Program-made: the position numbers and the translations under genes | Notes under the pieces: generated by a model | Databases searched by the model: none | Told to the model about the DNA's origin: nothing | The model's input: the letters and a program-made list of their open reading frames with translations, nothing else | Part shown: positions 34,417-45,815 of the stretch, piece after piece | How positions within the stretch are numbered: position 1 is the stretch's first letter | Layout of the letters: each line of letters opens with the position of its first letter | From: Paracoccaceae bacterium | GTDB taxonomy: Bacteria; Pseudomonadota; Alphaproteobacteria; Rhodobacterales; Rhodobacteraceae | NCBI GenBank assembly: GCA_014323785.1 | Contig: JACONJ010000048.1 | Coordinates: forward strand, 16,170-80,169 | Reading direction: 5' to 3' | DNA: 64,000 nucleotides

Positions 34417-34686
34417 CTAGAATCGACCGGGCCGATAATTCACCGGGGCATAAGTATCGCGGGTCGGCTTGCTAATCAAGCCTTCCCTTGCCGCACTACT
34501 TAAGTAGTCGCGCACTGTGGAAAGCGTGCCCGCGTTGATGCCATTATGCTCCAGGACTTGCATAATCTCTTTCATGGTCATTGCACGGGGTGCTTCGTTA
34601 ACAAGCGCAACAACAGTTTCCTTGGCCTCGGGGCTCCCGCGCCCGCGAATCTCTGCGGGAAGAATATCAAAGTTGAATCTCGTCAC
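34417..34686 (-). CDS. Small winged-helix-like protein beside tRNA-Lys
   Basis: The 89-residue protein has a helix-turn-helix look from about residue 25 to 80: KETVVALVNEAPRAMTMKEI, then a second helix around [20 protein letters not shown] and a strand TRDTYAPVNY, typical of a winged helix. The DNA is more AT-rich than nearby genes, and it lies 134 bases from tRNA-Lys on the same strand. This suggests an accessory gene. No specific family was recognised. Confidence 0.6.
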   Translation of the reverse strand: MTRFNFDILPAEIRGRGSPEAKETVVALVNEAPRAMTMKEIMQVLEHNGINAGTLSTVRDYLSSAAREGLISKPTRDTYAPVNYRPGRF

Positions 34687-34896
34687 TGGTGCCTCTCCTC
34701 TGTCGGCATGGTGGCATGGTGTTGTGTTCCGGATTACGTGTCAAAGTGCAAGCTCGGGATGAACCATATCGCCACCCCCAACACACTCAAGGTTTAAATT
34801 ACACGCGCGGGTGCGGCGGGTCAAGCGGAAAATCGGGCGGATGGGGATTCTATGGGGATGGTCCTGATGCCGCGCTTCCGCTAATATGCCCGGGCG

Positions 34897-35736
34897 ATGT
34901 CAGATACGGCTCCCCATACTGGCCTGCCCTTCATGAAGATGCACGGGCTTGGCAACGATTTCGTGGTGTTTGATGCGCGAAGCCATCCGGTGGAGGTGCC
35001 CGCAGGCCTGGTGCGCACCCTGGCGGACCGGCATCGCGGCGTCGGCTGTGATCAGCTGGTCGTGATATCAGACCACGACACCGCCGATCTGGCCCTGGGG
35101 TTTTTCAACGCCGATGGGGTGCCCTCTGCCGTGTGCGGAAACGCCACGCGCTGCGTTGCCCGGTATGAGATGTTGCTGTCCGGGCGCTCCTGGCTGTCGC
35201 TGCAGACGGACCGCGGCGTGTTGCATGCCCGTGACGCGGGGGGGGGCCTTACCTCTGTCAATATGGGTCCGCCGATTCTGGACTGGCAGACGATCCCCCT
35301 AGCCAGGGACGTGGATATTGATCATCTGCCAATCAAAGGTGCCCCCGTTGCGACGGGCATGGGCAACCCCCATTGCACCTTTTTCGTTAAGGATGCCGAG
35401 GGGATCGATCTTGTCACCCTTGGCCCCGGGATTGAGCACCATCCGCTGTTCCCTGAACGCACGAACGTGCAGGTTGCCCACCTGATCGCCCCGGATCACC
35501 TGCGGATGCGGGTGTGGGAACGCGGCGTGGGGATCACGCTTGCCTCTGGTTCTTCCTCTTGCGCGGTGGCGGTGGCCGCTGTGCGGCGGGGGCTGACCGG
35601 ACGGCGCGTGACGATCACGCTTGATGGCGGCGATATCGCGGTGGACTGGCGCACGGACGGGGTCTGGATGACCGGCCCGACGGCGCATGTCTTCTCCGGT
35701 GTTCTGACCGCCGAATTCCTGGGGGCCCCCCGATGA
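34897..35736 (+). CDS. dapF: Diaminopimelate epimerase
   Basis: This 279-residue enzyme interconverts LL- and meso-diaminopimelate. The N-terminal KMHGLGNDFVVFDAR and the first catalytic cysteine in VCGNATRC (C80) are standard. NPHCTFFV and ERTNVQVA match the family. The second catalytic cysteine normally lies in an A-C-G-[ST]-G motif, but here residues 216-222 read ASGSSSC, so residue 217 is serine and the nearest cysteine is 222. Either this lineage uses a variant motif or the activity is changed. The stop overlaps the mtaB start region by four bases. Confidence 0.92.
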   Translation: MSDTAPHTGLPFMKMHGLGNDFVVFDARSHPVEVPAGLVRTLADRHRGVGCDQLVVISDHDTADLALGFFNADGVPSAVCGNATRCVARYEMLLSGRSWLSLQTDRGVLHARDAGGGLTSVNMGPPILDWQTIPLARDVDIDHLPIKGAPVATGMGNPHCTFFVKDAEGIDLVTLGPGIEHHPLFPERTNVQVAHLIAPDHLRMRVWERGVGITLASGSSSCAVAVAAVRRGLTGRRVTITLDGGDIAVDWRTDGVWMTGPTAHVFSGVLTAEFLGAPR

Positions 35737-36995
35737 ATCAAGGTGCCCCCGTGTTTCATACGCTCGGCTGTCGGCTTAACGCCTATGAGACCGAGGCGAT
35801 GAAAGAGTTGACCGCAACAGCAGGCCTGGGGGCCACGGTTGTCATCAACACCTGCGCCGTAACGGCCGAGGCGGTGCGCAAGGCGCGCCGTGACGTTCGC
35901 AAGCTGCGCCGCAATTACCCCAGGGCCACACTGGTTGTCACCGGCTGCGCGGCACAAACCGAGCCCGAGACCTTTGCCGCGATGGCAGAGGTTGATCAGG
36001 TTATCGGCAACACAGAGAAGCTGCAGCCACAGACCTGGCGCAATATGGCGGGGGCAGATTTCACCAGCGTGACGGAACAGGTGCAGGTTGATGACGTCAT
36101 GTCAGCCACCAAGACCGCCGGACATATGATCGACAGGTTCGGCACGCGCAGCCGGGCCTGTGTGCAGGTGCAAAACGGCTGTGACCACCGCTGCACTTTC
36201 TGCATCATCCCCTATGGAAGGGGCAATGCGCGCTCAGTTCCCGCGGGCGTGGTTGTTGACCAGATCAAGCGGCTGGTGGATTGCGGATATAATGAGGTGG
36301 TATTGACCGGCGTTGACCTGACATCCTGGGGGGCCGATCTGCCGTCCGCGCCGCGCCTGGGCGATCTGGTGATGCGCATCCTGAAACTGGTGCCGGATTT
36401 GCCACGCCTGCGCATGTCCAGCATTGACCCGATCGAGGTGGATGAGAACCTGATGCAGGCCATCGCAACCGAACCGCGCCTGATGCCGCATTTGCACCTG
36501 TCCCTGCAACATGGCGACGATCTGATCCTGAAGCGGATGAAGCGGCGGCATCTGCGCGATGACGCCATCGCTTTTTGCCAGAGGGCGCAGCAGCTGCGGC
36601 CCGGAATAACCTTTGGCGCGGATATCATCGCGGGCTTCCCCACCGAAACCGAAGCGCAGTTTGGGAACGCCCTGCGCATGGTTGCAGAGTGCAATCTGAC
36701 ATGGCTGCATGTCTTCCCTTACTCCCCCCGCCGGGGCACACCCGCCGCGCGGATGCCGCAAGTGGAGGGGCGCACGATCAAGACGCGGGCGAAACGCCTG
36801 CGAAAGGCGGGCGCGGACGCCGTGGCGCAGCACCTTCTGGCACAGGTCGGGCGCGGGCACCGGGTGCTGATGGAATCGCCCCGCATGGGCCGAACCGAAC
36901 AATTTGCCAAGGTTGTCTTTGGGGCCGACCAGCCCAAAGGTGCAATTGTTCCGGCCCTGATTACCGGGCTGGAAGGTGCACATCTGACTGCCTGA
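35733..36995 (+). CDS. mtaB: tRNA t6A37 methylthiotransferase MtaB
   Basis: This 420-residue radical-SAM enzyme adds a methylthio group to t6A37 of tRNA. The N-terminal UPF0004 domain has FHTLGCRLNAYE, INTCAVT and VVTGCAAQ, giving three cysteines for one [4Fe-4S] cluster. The radical-SAM motif is GCDHRCTFCIIPYGRG, and GVDLTSWG and FPTETEAQF follow. Lack of a long TRAM tail and the sequence features favour MtaB over MiaB. The start overlaps the dapF stop. Confidence 0.94.
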   Translation: MNQGAPVFHTLGCRLNAYETEAMKELTATAGLGATVVINTCAVTAEAVRKARRDVRKLRRNYPRATLVVTGCAAQTEPETFAAMAEVDQVIGNTEKLQPQTWRNMAGADFTSVTEQVQVDDVMSATKTAGHMIDRFGTRSRACVQVQNGCDHRCTFCIIPYGRGNARSVPAGVVVDQIKRLVDCGYNEVVLTGVDLTSWGADLPSAPRLGDLVMRILKLVPDLPRLRMSSIDPIEVDENLMQAIATEPRLMPHLHLSLQHGDDLILKRMKRRHLRDDAIAFCQRAQQLRPGITFGADIIAGFPTETEAQFGNALRMVAECNLTWLHVFPYSPRRGTPAARMPQVEGRTIKTRAKRLRKAGADAVAQHLLAQVGRGHRVLMESPRMGRTEQFAKVVFGADQPKGAIVPALITGLEGAHLTA

Positions 36996-37105
36996 GCGAA
37001 CTGTGATTCCCGTACGTTTCCGAACGTCCTACGCGAAGCGGCGGAATGGACATCAGTGATTCCGGTCCTTACATCATGGGCATCGATTTGGAGCGGAGGG
37101 ATGCA

Positions 37106-37291
37106 ATGGCCGTCCAATGTGTAGCGGTCACAGGCGTTGCCATGTGCTGTGGCGCGGTGGCACCTGCGGCCTGTGCCGCCGTGCGCCATGCGGATCACGG
37201 GTACCGGGACCGATGGGCCAAAGACGCGATCCGGTTCGCCGCGTTCGCTGCCCGCCCGTCAATGCACCATACTGTGCCATCTGCGGGATGA
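37106..37291 (+). CDS. Possible small ORF coupled to the GNAT gene
   Basis: The frame from ATG 37106 (with GGAGCGGAGGG upstream) encodes 61 residues: a hydrophobic, alanine- and cysteine-rich start (CVAVTGVAMCCGAVAPAACA), then a charged part. Its TGA overlaps the ATG of the GNAT gene (ATGA). The coupling and ribosome site support it, but the composition could equally be chance. The rest of 36996-37287 holds no other frame I can defend. Confidence 0.3.
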   Translation: MAVQCVAVTGVAMCCGAVAPAACAAVRHADHGYRDRWAKDAIRFAAFAARPSMHHTVPSAG

Positions 37292-37709
37292 GGATTGCGC
37301 GAATCACCGATGCCGATGGGCTCGCCGGCTGCCATATCATCCGCCAGGCCGTCTTTGTGGGTGAACAGGGCGTTACGGTGGCCGAGGAATGGGATGGGCG
37401 GGACAGCCGGTGCCGGCACTACCTGGCCGCGGATGAAACCGGGCCAGCCGGCACCGCCCGTGTCATGCCGCTTGGCAAAGGATGTGCAAAAATTCAACGG
37501 GTTGCCGTTATTGCGGCCCATCGCGGGACAGGCCTTGGTACCCGCCTGATGAAGCTGGTTATGGATGATTTGCGAACCGAGGGGATCACCGAAGCGGTGC
37601 TGGACAGCCAGGTCAGCGCGATCCCGTTCTATGAACGGCTGGGCTTCGCTGCCGAGGGGCCGGAATTCGATGACGCGGGCATTCCGCACCGCCGCATGCG
37701 GCGCAGCCT

Positions 37710-37734
<25 letters not shown>
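37288..37734 (+). CDS. GNAT family N-acetyltransferase
   Basis: This 148-residue protein has the GNAT fold. The acetyl-CoA-binding motif A is RVAVIAAHRGTGLGTRLM, and the C-terminal YERLGFAAEGPEFDDAGIPH is typical of the ElaA/YjcF-like subgroup, which usually has FVGEQGV near the N-terminus as seen here. The acceptor is unknown. The ATG at 37288 has a weak ribosome site, consistent with coupling to the small frame upstream. Its 3' end overlaps the convergent matB gene by 25 bases. Confidence 0.88.
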
Positions 37735-39233
<1,499 letters not shown>

Positions 39234-39462
39234 ACTGCCCCGATCCTCTGTTCCGGTACCATCTCAAATCAATCCCGCCCGGACCCCTGCGACATTTCAG
39301 CTCCCGTGCCGCGTTTGTCCGTTGGACATCTGTCTGGACATCTGTAATGACTTCCCATAGAAACGCCAGGGAGTGGTGGAAGGTCGAGTCTGTCCGCCTG
39401 CAAAGTAACCAGTTTACGGTGCCCGCCGGTTAAGGGCCAAGGACAAAGAGGGGACGCGTTCC

Positions 39463-40050
39463 GTGTCACACGCAGAAGACAATTCCAGCTCGTCCGGCTC
39501 GCGTCGCGATTTTCTGTTCTACGCAACGGGGGGCGTTGGTGCTGTGGCCGTTGGTGCCGGTGTCTGGCCGCTGATCAACCAGATGAACCCCTCGGCTGAT
39601 GTGCAGGCGGCCTCAACCCTGCGGGTTGATGTGTCTGGTGTGCCGGTCGGCACACAGTTGACCGTTCTGTTTCTTGGCAAGCCGGTCTTCATCCGGCACC
39701 GCAACGGGGAAGAAATCGCCGCCGCACAAGAGGTTGACATGGCCGACCTGGTCGATGACAACGCCCGCAACCCCAATGCTGGTGCGGATGCCGATGCGGC
39801 GGACAGCAACCGCTCTCTGACAGCATTCAATGGTGAAAACACTGGCGAATGGCTGGTGATGCAGGGGGTTTGTACGCATCTGGGCTGTGTGCCTTTGGGC
39901 GATGGTGCCGGCGATTTCGGCGGCTGGTTCTGCCCCTGCCACGGCTCTCATTACGATACGTCCGGCCGGATTCGTCGTGGCCCCGCACCCGAAAACCTGC
40001 CGGTTCCGCCAGCGGTGTTTGTTGACGAAACCACAATTCTGCTCGGGTAA
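39463..40050 (+). CDS. petA: Ubiquinol-cytochrome c reductase iron-sulfur subunit (Rieske)
   Basis: This 195-residue subunit carries the high-potential [2Fe-2S] cluster of the bc1 complex, bound by CTHLGC and [10 protein letters not shown] twin-arginine-like [12 protein letters not shown] start and a single helix anchor it in the membrane. An acidic, alanine-rich insertion ([14 protein letters not shown]) is typical of alphaproteobacteria. The start is GTG 39463 with an AAAGAGGGG-like ribosome site. petB follows after 15 bases. Confidence 0.95.
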   Translation: MSHAEDNSSSSGSRRDFLFYATGGVGAVAVGAGVWPLINQMNPSADVQAASTLRVDVSGVPVGTQLTVLFLGKPVFIRHRNGEEIAAAQEVDMADLVDDNARNPNAGADADAADSNRSLTAFNGENTGEWLVMQGVCTHLGCVPLGDGAGDFGGWFCPCHGSHYDTSGRIRRGPAPENLPVPPAVFVDETTILLG

Positions 40051-40065
40051 CGAAGGAAACGCGCG

Positions 40066-41418
40066 ATGTCCGGAATTCCCCACGACCATTACGAACCAAA
40101 GTCCAACGCCGGGAAGTGGCTGCACAAACGGCTGCCCATCGTGTCGCTGATGTATGACACCCTGATGATCCCCACGCCCAAGAACCTGAACTGGATGTGG
40201 ATATGGGGCATCGTTCTGATGTTCTGCCTGGTGCTGCAAATCATCACCGGGATCATTCTGGTGATGCATTACACCCCGCATGTCGATATGGCCTTTGCCT
40301 CGGTTGAGCATATCATGCGCAACGTGAACGGCGGATGGGCGATGCGCTACATTCACCAGAACGGAGCCTCGCTGTTCTTTATCGCGGTTTATCTGCATAT
40401 CTTCCGCGGTCTCTACTATGGTTCCTACAAGGCCCCGCGCGAGATCACGTGGATCATCGGGATGCTGATCTACGTGCTGATGATGGGGACGGCATTCATG
40501 GGCTACGTTCTGCCCTGGGGGCAGATGTCCTTTTGGGGGGCGACCGTAATCACCGGCCTGTTTGGCGCGATTCCCTTTGCAGGCGATGCGATACAGACTT
40601 GGCTTCTGGGCGGGCCCGCGGTGGATAATGCCACACTGAACCGCTTCCTTAGCCTGCACTATCTTCTGCCCTTCGTGATCCTGGGCCTTGTGATCGTGCA
40701 TGTCTGGGCCTTTCATACGACGGGCAATAACAACCCGACGGGCGTGGAAGTGCGGCGGACCAGCCGGGCAGAGGCGGATGCAGACACGCTGCCCTTCTGG
40801 CCCTATTTCGTGATCAAGGATTTGTTCGCCCTGGCGGTTATTCTGGTGGGGTTCTTTGCCATCGTCGGCTACATGCCGAACTATCTGGGCCACCCGGATA
40901 ACTATATTGAGGCGAACCCCCTGGTGACGCCGTCGCATATCGTGCCGGAATGGTATTTCCTGCCATTCTACGCGATCCTGCGAGCCTTCGATTCCGATGT
41001 CTGGATCGTGATATTTTTCAACTTCGTGTCCGGTGGCATCATCCGTGCAGACTTCTTCGGCGTGGTGATGATGTTCGGCGCGATCATGGTGGTGGCCCTG
41101 GCCCCGTGGCTTGATACCTCCCTGGTACGCTCGGGCCGCTACCGCCCGATGCTCAAGTGGTGGTTCTGGATATTCATCGTGAACTTCTTCGTGCTGATGT
41201 GGGCTGGCTCACGCGAGCCGACGGCAGCCATCGCCAATGTCTCGCTGATCGGCACGGCCTACTGGTTCGCGTATTTCCTTGTGATTCTGCCGCTTCTGGG
41301 GGTGATCGAGAAACCTCTGCCACAGCCGAAGACGATCGAGGACGACTTCAAGGCGCATCACGGCAAGGCCGATGACACGGAAGGCTCAGCCGCCGCGCAG
41401 CCCGCGCCGGCTAAGTGA
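40066..41418 (+). CDS. petB: Cytochrome b of the bc1 complex
   Basis: This 450-residue integral protein has eight transmembrane helices. The heme histidines lie in the second and fourth helices ([21 protein letters not shown], and [21 protein letters not shown]). The quinol-oxidation-site motif [10 protein letters not shown] is intact, as is [14 protein letters not shown]. The C-terminal tail is extended and polar. The stop overlaps a possible GTG of the next gene. The operon petABC is complete in the window. Confidence 0.98.
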   Translation: MSGIPHDHYEPKSNAGKWLHKRLPIVSLMYDTLMIPTPKNLNWMWIWGIVLMFCLVLQIITGIILVMHYTPHVDMAFASVEHIMRNVNGGWAMRYIHQNGASLFFIAVYLHIFRGLYYGSYKAPREITWIIGMLIYVLMMGTAFMGYVLPWGQMSFWGATVITGLFGAIPFAGDAIQTWLLGGPAVDNATLNRFLSLHYLLPFVILGLVIVHVWAFHTTGNNNPTGVEVRRTSRAEADADTLPFWPYFVIKDLFALAVILVGFFAIVGYMPNYLGHPDNYIEANPLVTPSHIVPEWYFLPFYAILRAFDSDVWIVIFFNFVSGGIIRADFFGVVMMFGAIMVVALAPWLDTSLVRSGRYRPMLKWWFWIFIVNFFVLMWAGSREPTAAIANVSLIGTAYWFAYFLVILPLLGVIEKPLPQPKTIEDDFKAHHGKADDTEGSAAAQPAPAK

Positions 41419-41435
41419 ACGAAAGGATGCCAAGA

Positions 41436-42245
41436 ATGCCTGGAAAACGTGTCATCAGCATAGCTGCCACTGCAACCCTGATCCTGAGTACTGGCGCGGC
41501 GGATGCGGCAGGCGGCGCGGGCCATGTAGAGGATTACGCTTTCACCTTCCAGGGGCCGTTCGGTACCTTTGATCAGAACCAGTTGCAGCGCGGCCTGCAG
41601 GTTTATACCGAGGTCTGTTCAGCCTGCCACGGCTTGCAATACGTACCGCTGCGCACCTTGGCCGATGAGGGTGGCCCCGCGCTGCCCGAGGATCAGGTGC
41701 GCGCCTATGCGGCGTTTTTTGAAATCTATGATGCCAAGATCGACGATTGGCGCCCGGCCACGCCGAACGATCACTTTCCCGGTTCCAACTTGGAGAACGC
41801 CCCCGACCTTAGCCTGATGGCCAAGGCACGGGCCGGGTTTTCCGGCCCTTATGGCCTGGGCCTGAACCCGCTGTTCCGCGGAACGGGTGGCCCGGAGTAC
41901 ATCGCCTCACTTTTAACCCATTACACCGGGTCCGAACGCGAGGAATTCGGTGCGATCCTCTACGGAAATGAGACCTTCCCGGGCGGCTATATCGCCATGG
42001 CCCCGCCACTGTGGGATGATCAGGTTGTCTATAATGATGGAACGCCCGCCACTGTTGAACAGATGGCGCTGGATGTCTCGGCCTTTCTGATGTGGACGGC
42101 AGAGCCGCATCTGATGGCGCGCAAGCAGATGGGCTTTACTGCAATCATCCTGCTTGGCATCCTGTCGGTGCTGCTGTACCTGACAAACAAGCGGATTTGG
42201 GCCCCGGTCAAGGCCCGCGCAAAATCCGGCGCACCTGCGCGGTAA
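41436..42245 (+). CDS. petC: Cytochrome c1
   Basis: This 269-residue subunit has a signal peptide ([20 protein letters not shown]), the heme c motif CSACH, the methionine ligand in YIAMAPPLW, and a C-terminal anchor ([17 protein letters not shown]). It passes electrons from the Rieske centre to cytochrome c. The ATG at 41436 is preferred because AAAGGA is correctly spaced upstream. A GTG at 41415 and an ATG at 41427 also lie in frame. Confidence 0.96.
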   Translation: MPGKRVISIAATATLILSTGAADAAGGAGHVEDYAFTFQGPFGTFDQNQLQRGLQVYTEVCSACHGLQYVPLRTLADEGGPALPEDQVRAYAAFFEIYDAKIDDWRPATPNDHFPGSNLENAPDLSLMAKARAGFSGPYGLGLNPLFRGTGGPEYIASLLTHYTGSEREEFGAILYGNETFPGGYIAMAPPLWDDQVVYNDGTPATVEQMALDVSAFLMWTAEPHLMARKQMGFTAIILLGILSVLLYLTNKRIWAPVKARAKSGAPAR

Positions 42246-42313
42246 GCTGGCGGGGCCACGGCAATTCGGATGCGCCCGAGCCCTCGCTTGGCACTTGGCG
42301 CGTTTCTTTGGGG

Positions 42314-43003
42314 TCAAAGCCAGGGGCGCAGCGCGGCGGGCGGGTCGGACAGAATCGTCTGCATCTCTCCCCGTATTGTGACCTGTCCCTTGTCAAGCAG
42401 GCACAAATCGGTGCAGAGGTTCTGCACCTCGCGCAGATCATGGGTGACCAGGATCAAGGTCAGCCGTGCCTGATCGCACAGATCGGACACCAGGCCAAGC
42501 ATGTCGCGCCGCAGGCCCGGATCCAGTGCCGAGAAGGGCTCGTCCAGCAGCGCGAGCGGCTTATCCCGCAGCAGCATCCGCGCAAGTGCCACGCGGGATT
42601 GCTGCCCGCCGGACAGCACTTTGGGCAAGCGGTCAGCATGTGCCGCCATCCCCACCTGATCAAGGCAGGCGGTGACGGCTTCCCGCTGAGATTCGGACAG
42701 GCGCAGATCGGGGCGCAGCCCAAGGGCAACATTATCAAAGGCACTAAGATGGGGGAACAGGTTGCCATCCTGGAAAAGAATGCCGAGGGGACGGGATGCG
42801 ACATCCGTCCGGCTCACATCAGACCCGTCGATCAGGATGCGCCCCGTATCAGGCACCAGGAACCCGGCGACAAGGTTGAGAAGCGTGGATTTCCCGCTGC
42901 CGGACGCGCCGATCAGGCCAAGCCTCTGACCTTTCTGAAGCGTCAGATCAACCGAGAGTGTGAAGGCCCCGTTGCGCAGCATGACGTGTTCAAGCGACAG
43001 CAT
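42314..43003 (-). CDS. thiQ: Thiamine ABC transporter ATP-binding protein
   Basis: This 229-residue ATPase has Walker A GASGSGKST, the Q loop LFQDGNLFPHLS, the signature LSGGQQSRVALAR, Walker B LALLDEPFSALDP and the switch histidine in LVTHD. FPHLSAFDNVALGL is common in the ThiQ/CysA-like subgroup. It overlaps thiP by 14 bases, and the operon order thiB-thiP-thiQ behind a TPP riboswitch assigns it to thiamine or TPP uptake. Confidence 0.93.
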   Translation of the reverse strand: MLSLEHVMLRNGAFTLSVDLTLQKGQRLGLIGASGSGKSTLLNLVAGFLVPDTGRILIDGSDVSRTDVASRPLGILFQDGNLFPHLSAFDNVALGLRPDLRLSESQREAVTACLDQVGMAAHADRLPKVLSGGQQSRVALARMLLRDKPLALLDEPFSALDPGLRRDMLGLVSDLCDQARLTLILVTHDLREVQNLCTDLCLLDKGQVTIRGEMQTILSDPPAALRPWL

Positions 43004-44555
43004 GGCGTGCGCCCCCCCGGTCAAAGACCCGGAAGACCACCAGGCTGAGCACCAGAAGCAAGAGTGCCGCGCCCCCGGCATCGTCCGTGCGGTAAGATCC
43101 CATCAGCCGATACATCTCAAGCGGCAGGGTTCCCTGGGCTGGCGATGAGAACAGCGCAATAACACCCAGATCTCCCATCGACAGTGCCGCCGCCACCCCG
43201 GCCCCAAAGCCAAGCTGGCGGGACAGACGCGGCAGGATAACATGACAAAGCCGGGCCGCACCGCGCAGACCCAGGGCGTCGGCCAGGCGGCCCTGGGTTC
43301 TCTCGGCCTGGTCATAGGCCGGGGCCAGGATGCGCAGAAGAAACGGCAAACTCATCAGCGCGTTCACCACGGCGGTGATCGGCAGGGCAAGTGCCACAGG
43401 GTTCGCCACCGGCCGCAGGATCAAAAAAGCCCCGGTACCCAGAACAAGGGGGGAGATCGCGATGCTAAGCATACCCGTCAGCTCCAGCCCAGGCCATGGC
43501 CACCGCGCCATCAATGCGGCCATGGGCAGGGCCATGGCCAAGGCAAGGCTTGTGGAACAAAGCGCAAGGGTCAAGGATCGCAATGCGGCCCACCAGACTG
43601 ACTCGGGCAGCCCCCAAAGCGCGGGCAGGCCCTTGCCAACCAGGGCCAGAAGCGGCAGCAGCAGGAACAGCACAGTAGCGGTCAGGGCCGCGGCATCGCT
43701 GGCACGCGTAAGCGGCCCCTGTGCCGCCTGCCAGGGTACCGGCGGTCGGTCCAACCCCTGGCCAAGGGGCACACGGATAACCAATGCGCCCGCCGCCAGG
43801 GTCGCCAGCGCGCAGATCGCCACCTGGATTGCGCCCAGTTGCGCAGCACGGGAAAGGTCGAAATCAAACCGGAATGCCTGATAGATCGCCAGTTCCACCG
43901 TGGTCGCGTACGGCCCTCCACCCAGAATCAAGGCAACCGCGAAACTTGTGGTGCAGATCAGAAAGATCACCAGGACTGTCCCCGGGGCTGTCCTGCGCAG
44001 CATCGGCCATTCAAAATGGCGGCGCATGTCGCCCAAGCCAAAGCCAAGCGCGGTGGCCAGGCGCATGCGCTCACCCGGGATTTCCTGCCAGCCGTGCAGG
44101 AAAAGCCGCACGGCCAGCGGAAGGTTGAAGAAGACATGGGCCAGAACAACGCCATGCACCCCGTAAATATCCAAGGGCGGCAGGCCGACCAGACCCAGGC
44201 CATGGCTGACCCAGCCGCTGCGCCCGAAAACGACCAAAAGGCCAAAAACAGCCACGATGACCGGCAACAGAAACGGCGCACCCATAAGCGTGATCAGGAC
44301 ATGCCGCCCGGCAAAGCTGCGGCGGGCCAGGGCGCGGGCGACGGGGATGGCCAAGGCGGTGCTGATGAGTGCCGAGAGCAGTGCCTGCAGAACGGTAAAT
44401 CGGATCGCGGCCCAATCAGAAGGCCGCACCCCCCCTGCCCCCTCGCCCGCCAGCGCAACGGCCAGCAAGGGGCCAAGCATAATCAGCGCGACCAGCCCCG
44501 CGACAGCCCCGCCCGCGACATGAAGCGCGGTTATCGGCTGAGCGCGTTCAGCCAT
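42990..44555 (-). CDS. thiP: Thiamine ABC transporter permease
   Basis: This 521-residue permease is a double-length protein with two sets of about six helices, each ending in an EAA-type loop (TALGFGLGDMRRHFEWPML and GRLADALGLRGAARLCHVILP) that docks on the ATPase. This duplicated form is normal for ThiP. It overlaps thiB by 25 bases and thiQ by 14. Confidence 0.94.
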   Translation of the reverse strand: MAERAQPITALHVAGGAVAGLVALIMLGPLLAVALAGEGAGGVRPSDWAAIRFTVLQALLSALISTALAIPVARALARRSFAGRHVLITLMGAPFLLPVIVAVFGLLVVFGRSGWVSHGLGLVGLPPLDIYGVHGVVLAHVFFNLPLAVRLFLHGWQEIPGERMRLATALGFGLGDMRRHFEWPMLRRTAPGTVLVIFLICTTSFAVALILGGGPYATTVELAIYQAFRFDFDLSRAAQLGAIQVAICALATLAAGALVIRVPLGQGLDRPPVPWQAAQGPLTRASDAAALTATVLFLLLPLLALVGKGLPALWGLPESVWWAALRSLTLALCSTSLALAMALPMAALMARWPWPGLELTGMLSIAISPLVLGTGAFLILRPVANPVALALPITAVVNALMSLPFLLRILAPAYDQAERTQGRLADALGLRGAARLCHVILPRLSRQLGFGAGVAAALSMGDLGVIALFSSPAQGTLPLEMYRLMGSYRTDDAGGAALLLLVLSLVVFRVFDRGGARHAVA

Positions 44556-45520
44556 ATATTCAGGGCCGGGTCGCGCCGTGCCGCCGCCGTTTCCGCGTCA
44601 AACAGCAGTACCTTACCGGGCGTGATAAGGGTTTCAAACCCCTCTGGCAGCGCGGTTTCAGGCAAGGCGGCGGGATACATCCAGTTTGTCGTCGGGAGCA
44701 CCGACTGAACGCTCTTGGTCAGCATGAAGGCCAGGAAGTCGCGTGCCAGCTCTGGCTGGTCAGAATTGGCCAGCATCCCGGCTGTTTCGATCTGCATGTA
44801 ATGCCCTTCCTTAAAGGGAGCGGCCGCTTTTGTCGGATCCCCTTCCGCAATCAGGTGATAGGCAGGAGAGGTGGTGTAGGACAGCACCATGTCCGCCTCA
44901 CCCTCCAGGAACAGGCCATAGGCTTCGGACCAGCCGGGCGTGACCGTAACGATGTTGTCGGCCAAGCCTGCCCAGATATCGGTGGCAGCGTCGCCATGGG
45001 CTGCCTCAACCCACATCAAAAGGCCAAGGCCGGGGGTAGATGATCGCGGATCCTGGATGACAATCCTGACATCGCTTTCGGCAAGGTCGGGAAAGCTTGT
45101 TGGCACAGCCAGAAGCGAGGTGTCATGCACAAACGCGAAATAGCCCCAGTCAAAGGGCAGGAACAGATCATCCTGCCAGGCGATGGGCAGGGTCAGGGCA
45201 GCGGTGTCCTGCCCGTGGGGGACGAATAGCGCGGTTTCCGCTGCCGCATACGTCAGGTTCGTATCCAGACCCAGGATAACATCGGCCGTACTTCTGGCCC
45301 CTTCCAGCCGAAGACGCGCCAGGAGTGCCGCACCATCACCCGCGCCGGTGAATTGCAGGTCACAGGCACAGGTGGCTTCGAACATCGCTTCGATTTGCGG
45401 GCCAGGGCCCCAATCGGCAACGAAACTGTCGTAGGTATAAACGGACAAAACAGGCGTTGCCGCCGTCGCGGTCGATGACACGGCCAGGGTCAACGCCGTT
45501 GCCAGGATGGTATGCCTCAT
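44531..45520 (-). CDS. thiB: Thiamine-binding periplasmic protein
   Basis: This 329-residue solute-binding protein has a signal peptide (residues about 1-20, ending TATAA) and the ThiB pattern LSVYTYDSFVADWGPGPQIE, DVILGLDTNLTY, FDWGYFAFVHD and LMWVEAAHGDAA, the last being close to the thiamine site. TTNWMYPA near the end also fits ThiB. The ATG at 45520 lies about 50 bases after the riboswitch, in agreement with riboswitch control of thiBPQ. Confidence 0.94.
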   Translation of the reverse strand: MRHTILATALTLAVSSTATAATPVLSVYTYDSFVADWGPGPQIEAMFEATCACDLQFTGAGDGAALLARLRLEGARSTADVILGLDTNLTYAAAETALFVPHGQDTAALTLPIAWQDDLFLPFDWGYFAFVHDTSLLAVPTSFPDLAESDVRIVIQDPRSSTPGLGLLMWVEAAHGDAATDIWAGLADNIVTVTPGWSEAYGLFLEGEADMVLSYTTSPAYHLIAEGDPTKAAAPFKEGHYMQIETAGMLANSDQPELARDFLAFMLTKSVQSVLPTTNWMYPAALPETALPEGFETLITPGKVLLFDAETAAARRDPALNIWLNALSR

Positions 45521-45571
45521 TCTTACGCCTCCATTGCGAACGGGCGAAGCGAGGCATAAGACCCTGTGGTC

Positions 45572-45663
45572 TGTCACCTTTCCTCCGCCGGTCCTAACCG
45601 GGTCAGGTTCTACGGGTTTGCACCATGCATCTCAGGCTTGAACAGCCACCCCGAGGTGTGACA
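45572..45663 (-). promoter_or_regulatory. TPP riboswitch (THI element)
   Basis: Read on the minus strand, the leader contains the conserved CTGAGA box (inside GCCTGAGATGC), the second conserved block ACCCGTAGAACCTGA, and a closing helix (TGTCA..CACCT with AGGTGACA). CTCGGGGTG near the 5' end completes the consensus. Thiamine pyrophosphate binding should repress thiBPQ. The distance to the thiB start suggests control of translation initiation. Confidence 0.92.
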
Positions 45664-45815
45664 AATGCTACAGGTCAAAGGCGTCCTGCGCAAGGGAAAA
45701 ACGCCGCGATCAGAAATCATTTTTCCAACGTGCAGGACAGGGCTTTGTTGCCCCTTGGCATTCAGGGTCGGGGCCGCTAACGCACATCATGCGGGGGGCA
45801 ACGCGGGCATGGGCC

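Noticed and set aside
45665..45815. A second regulatory RNA before aroC
   Set aside because: No conserved riboswitch blocks or strong hairpin were seen outside the TPP element, which points the other way.
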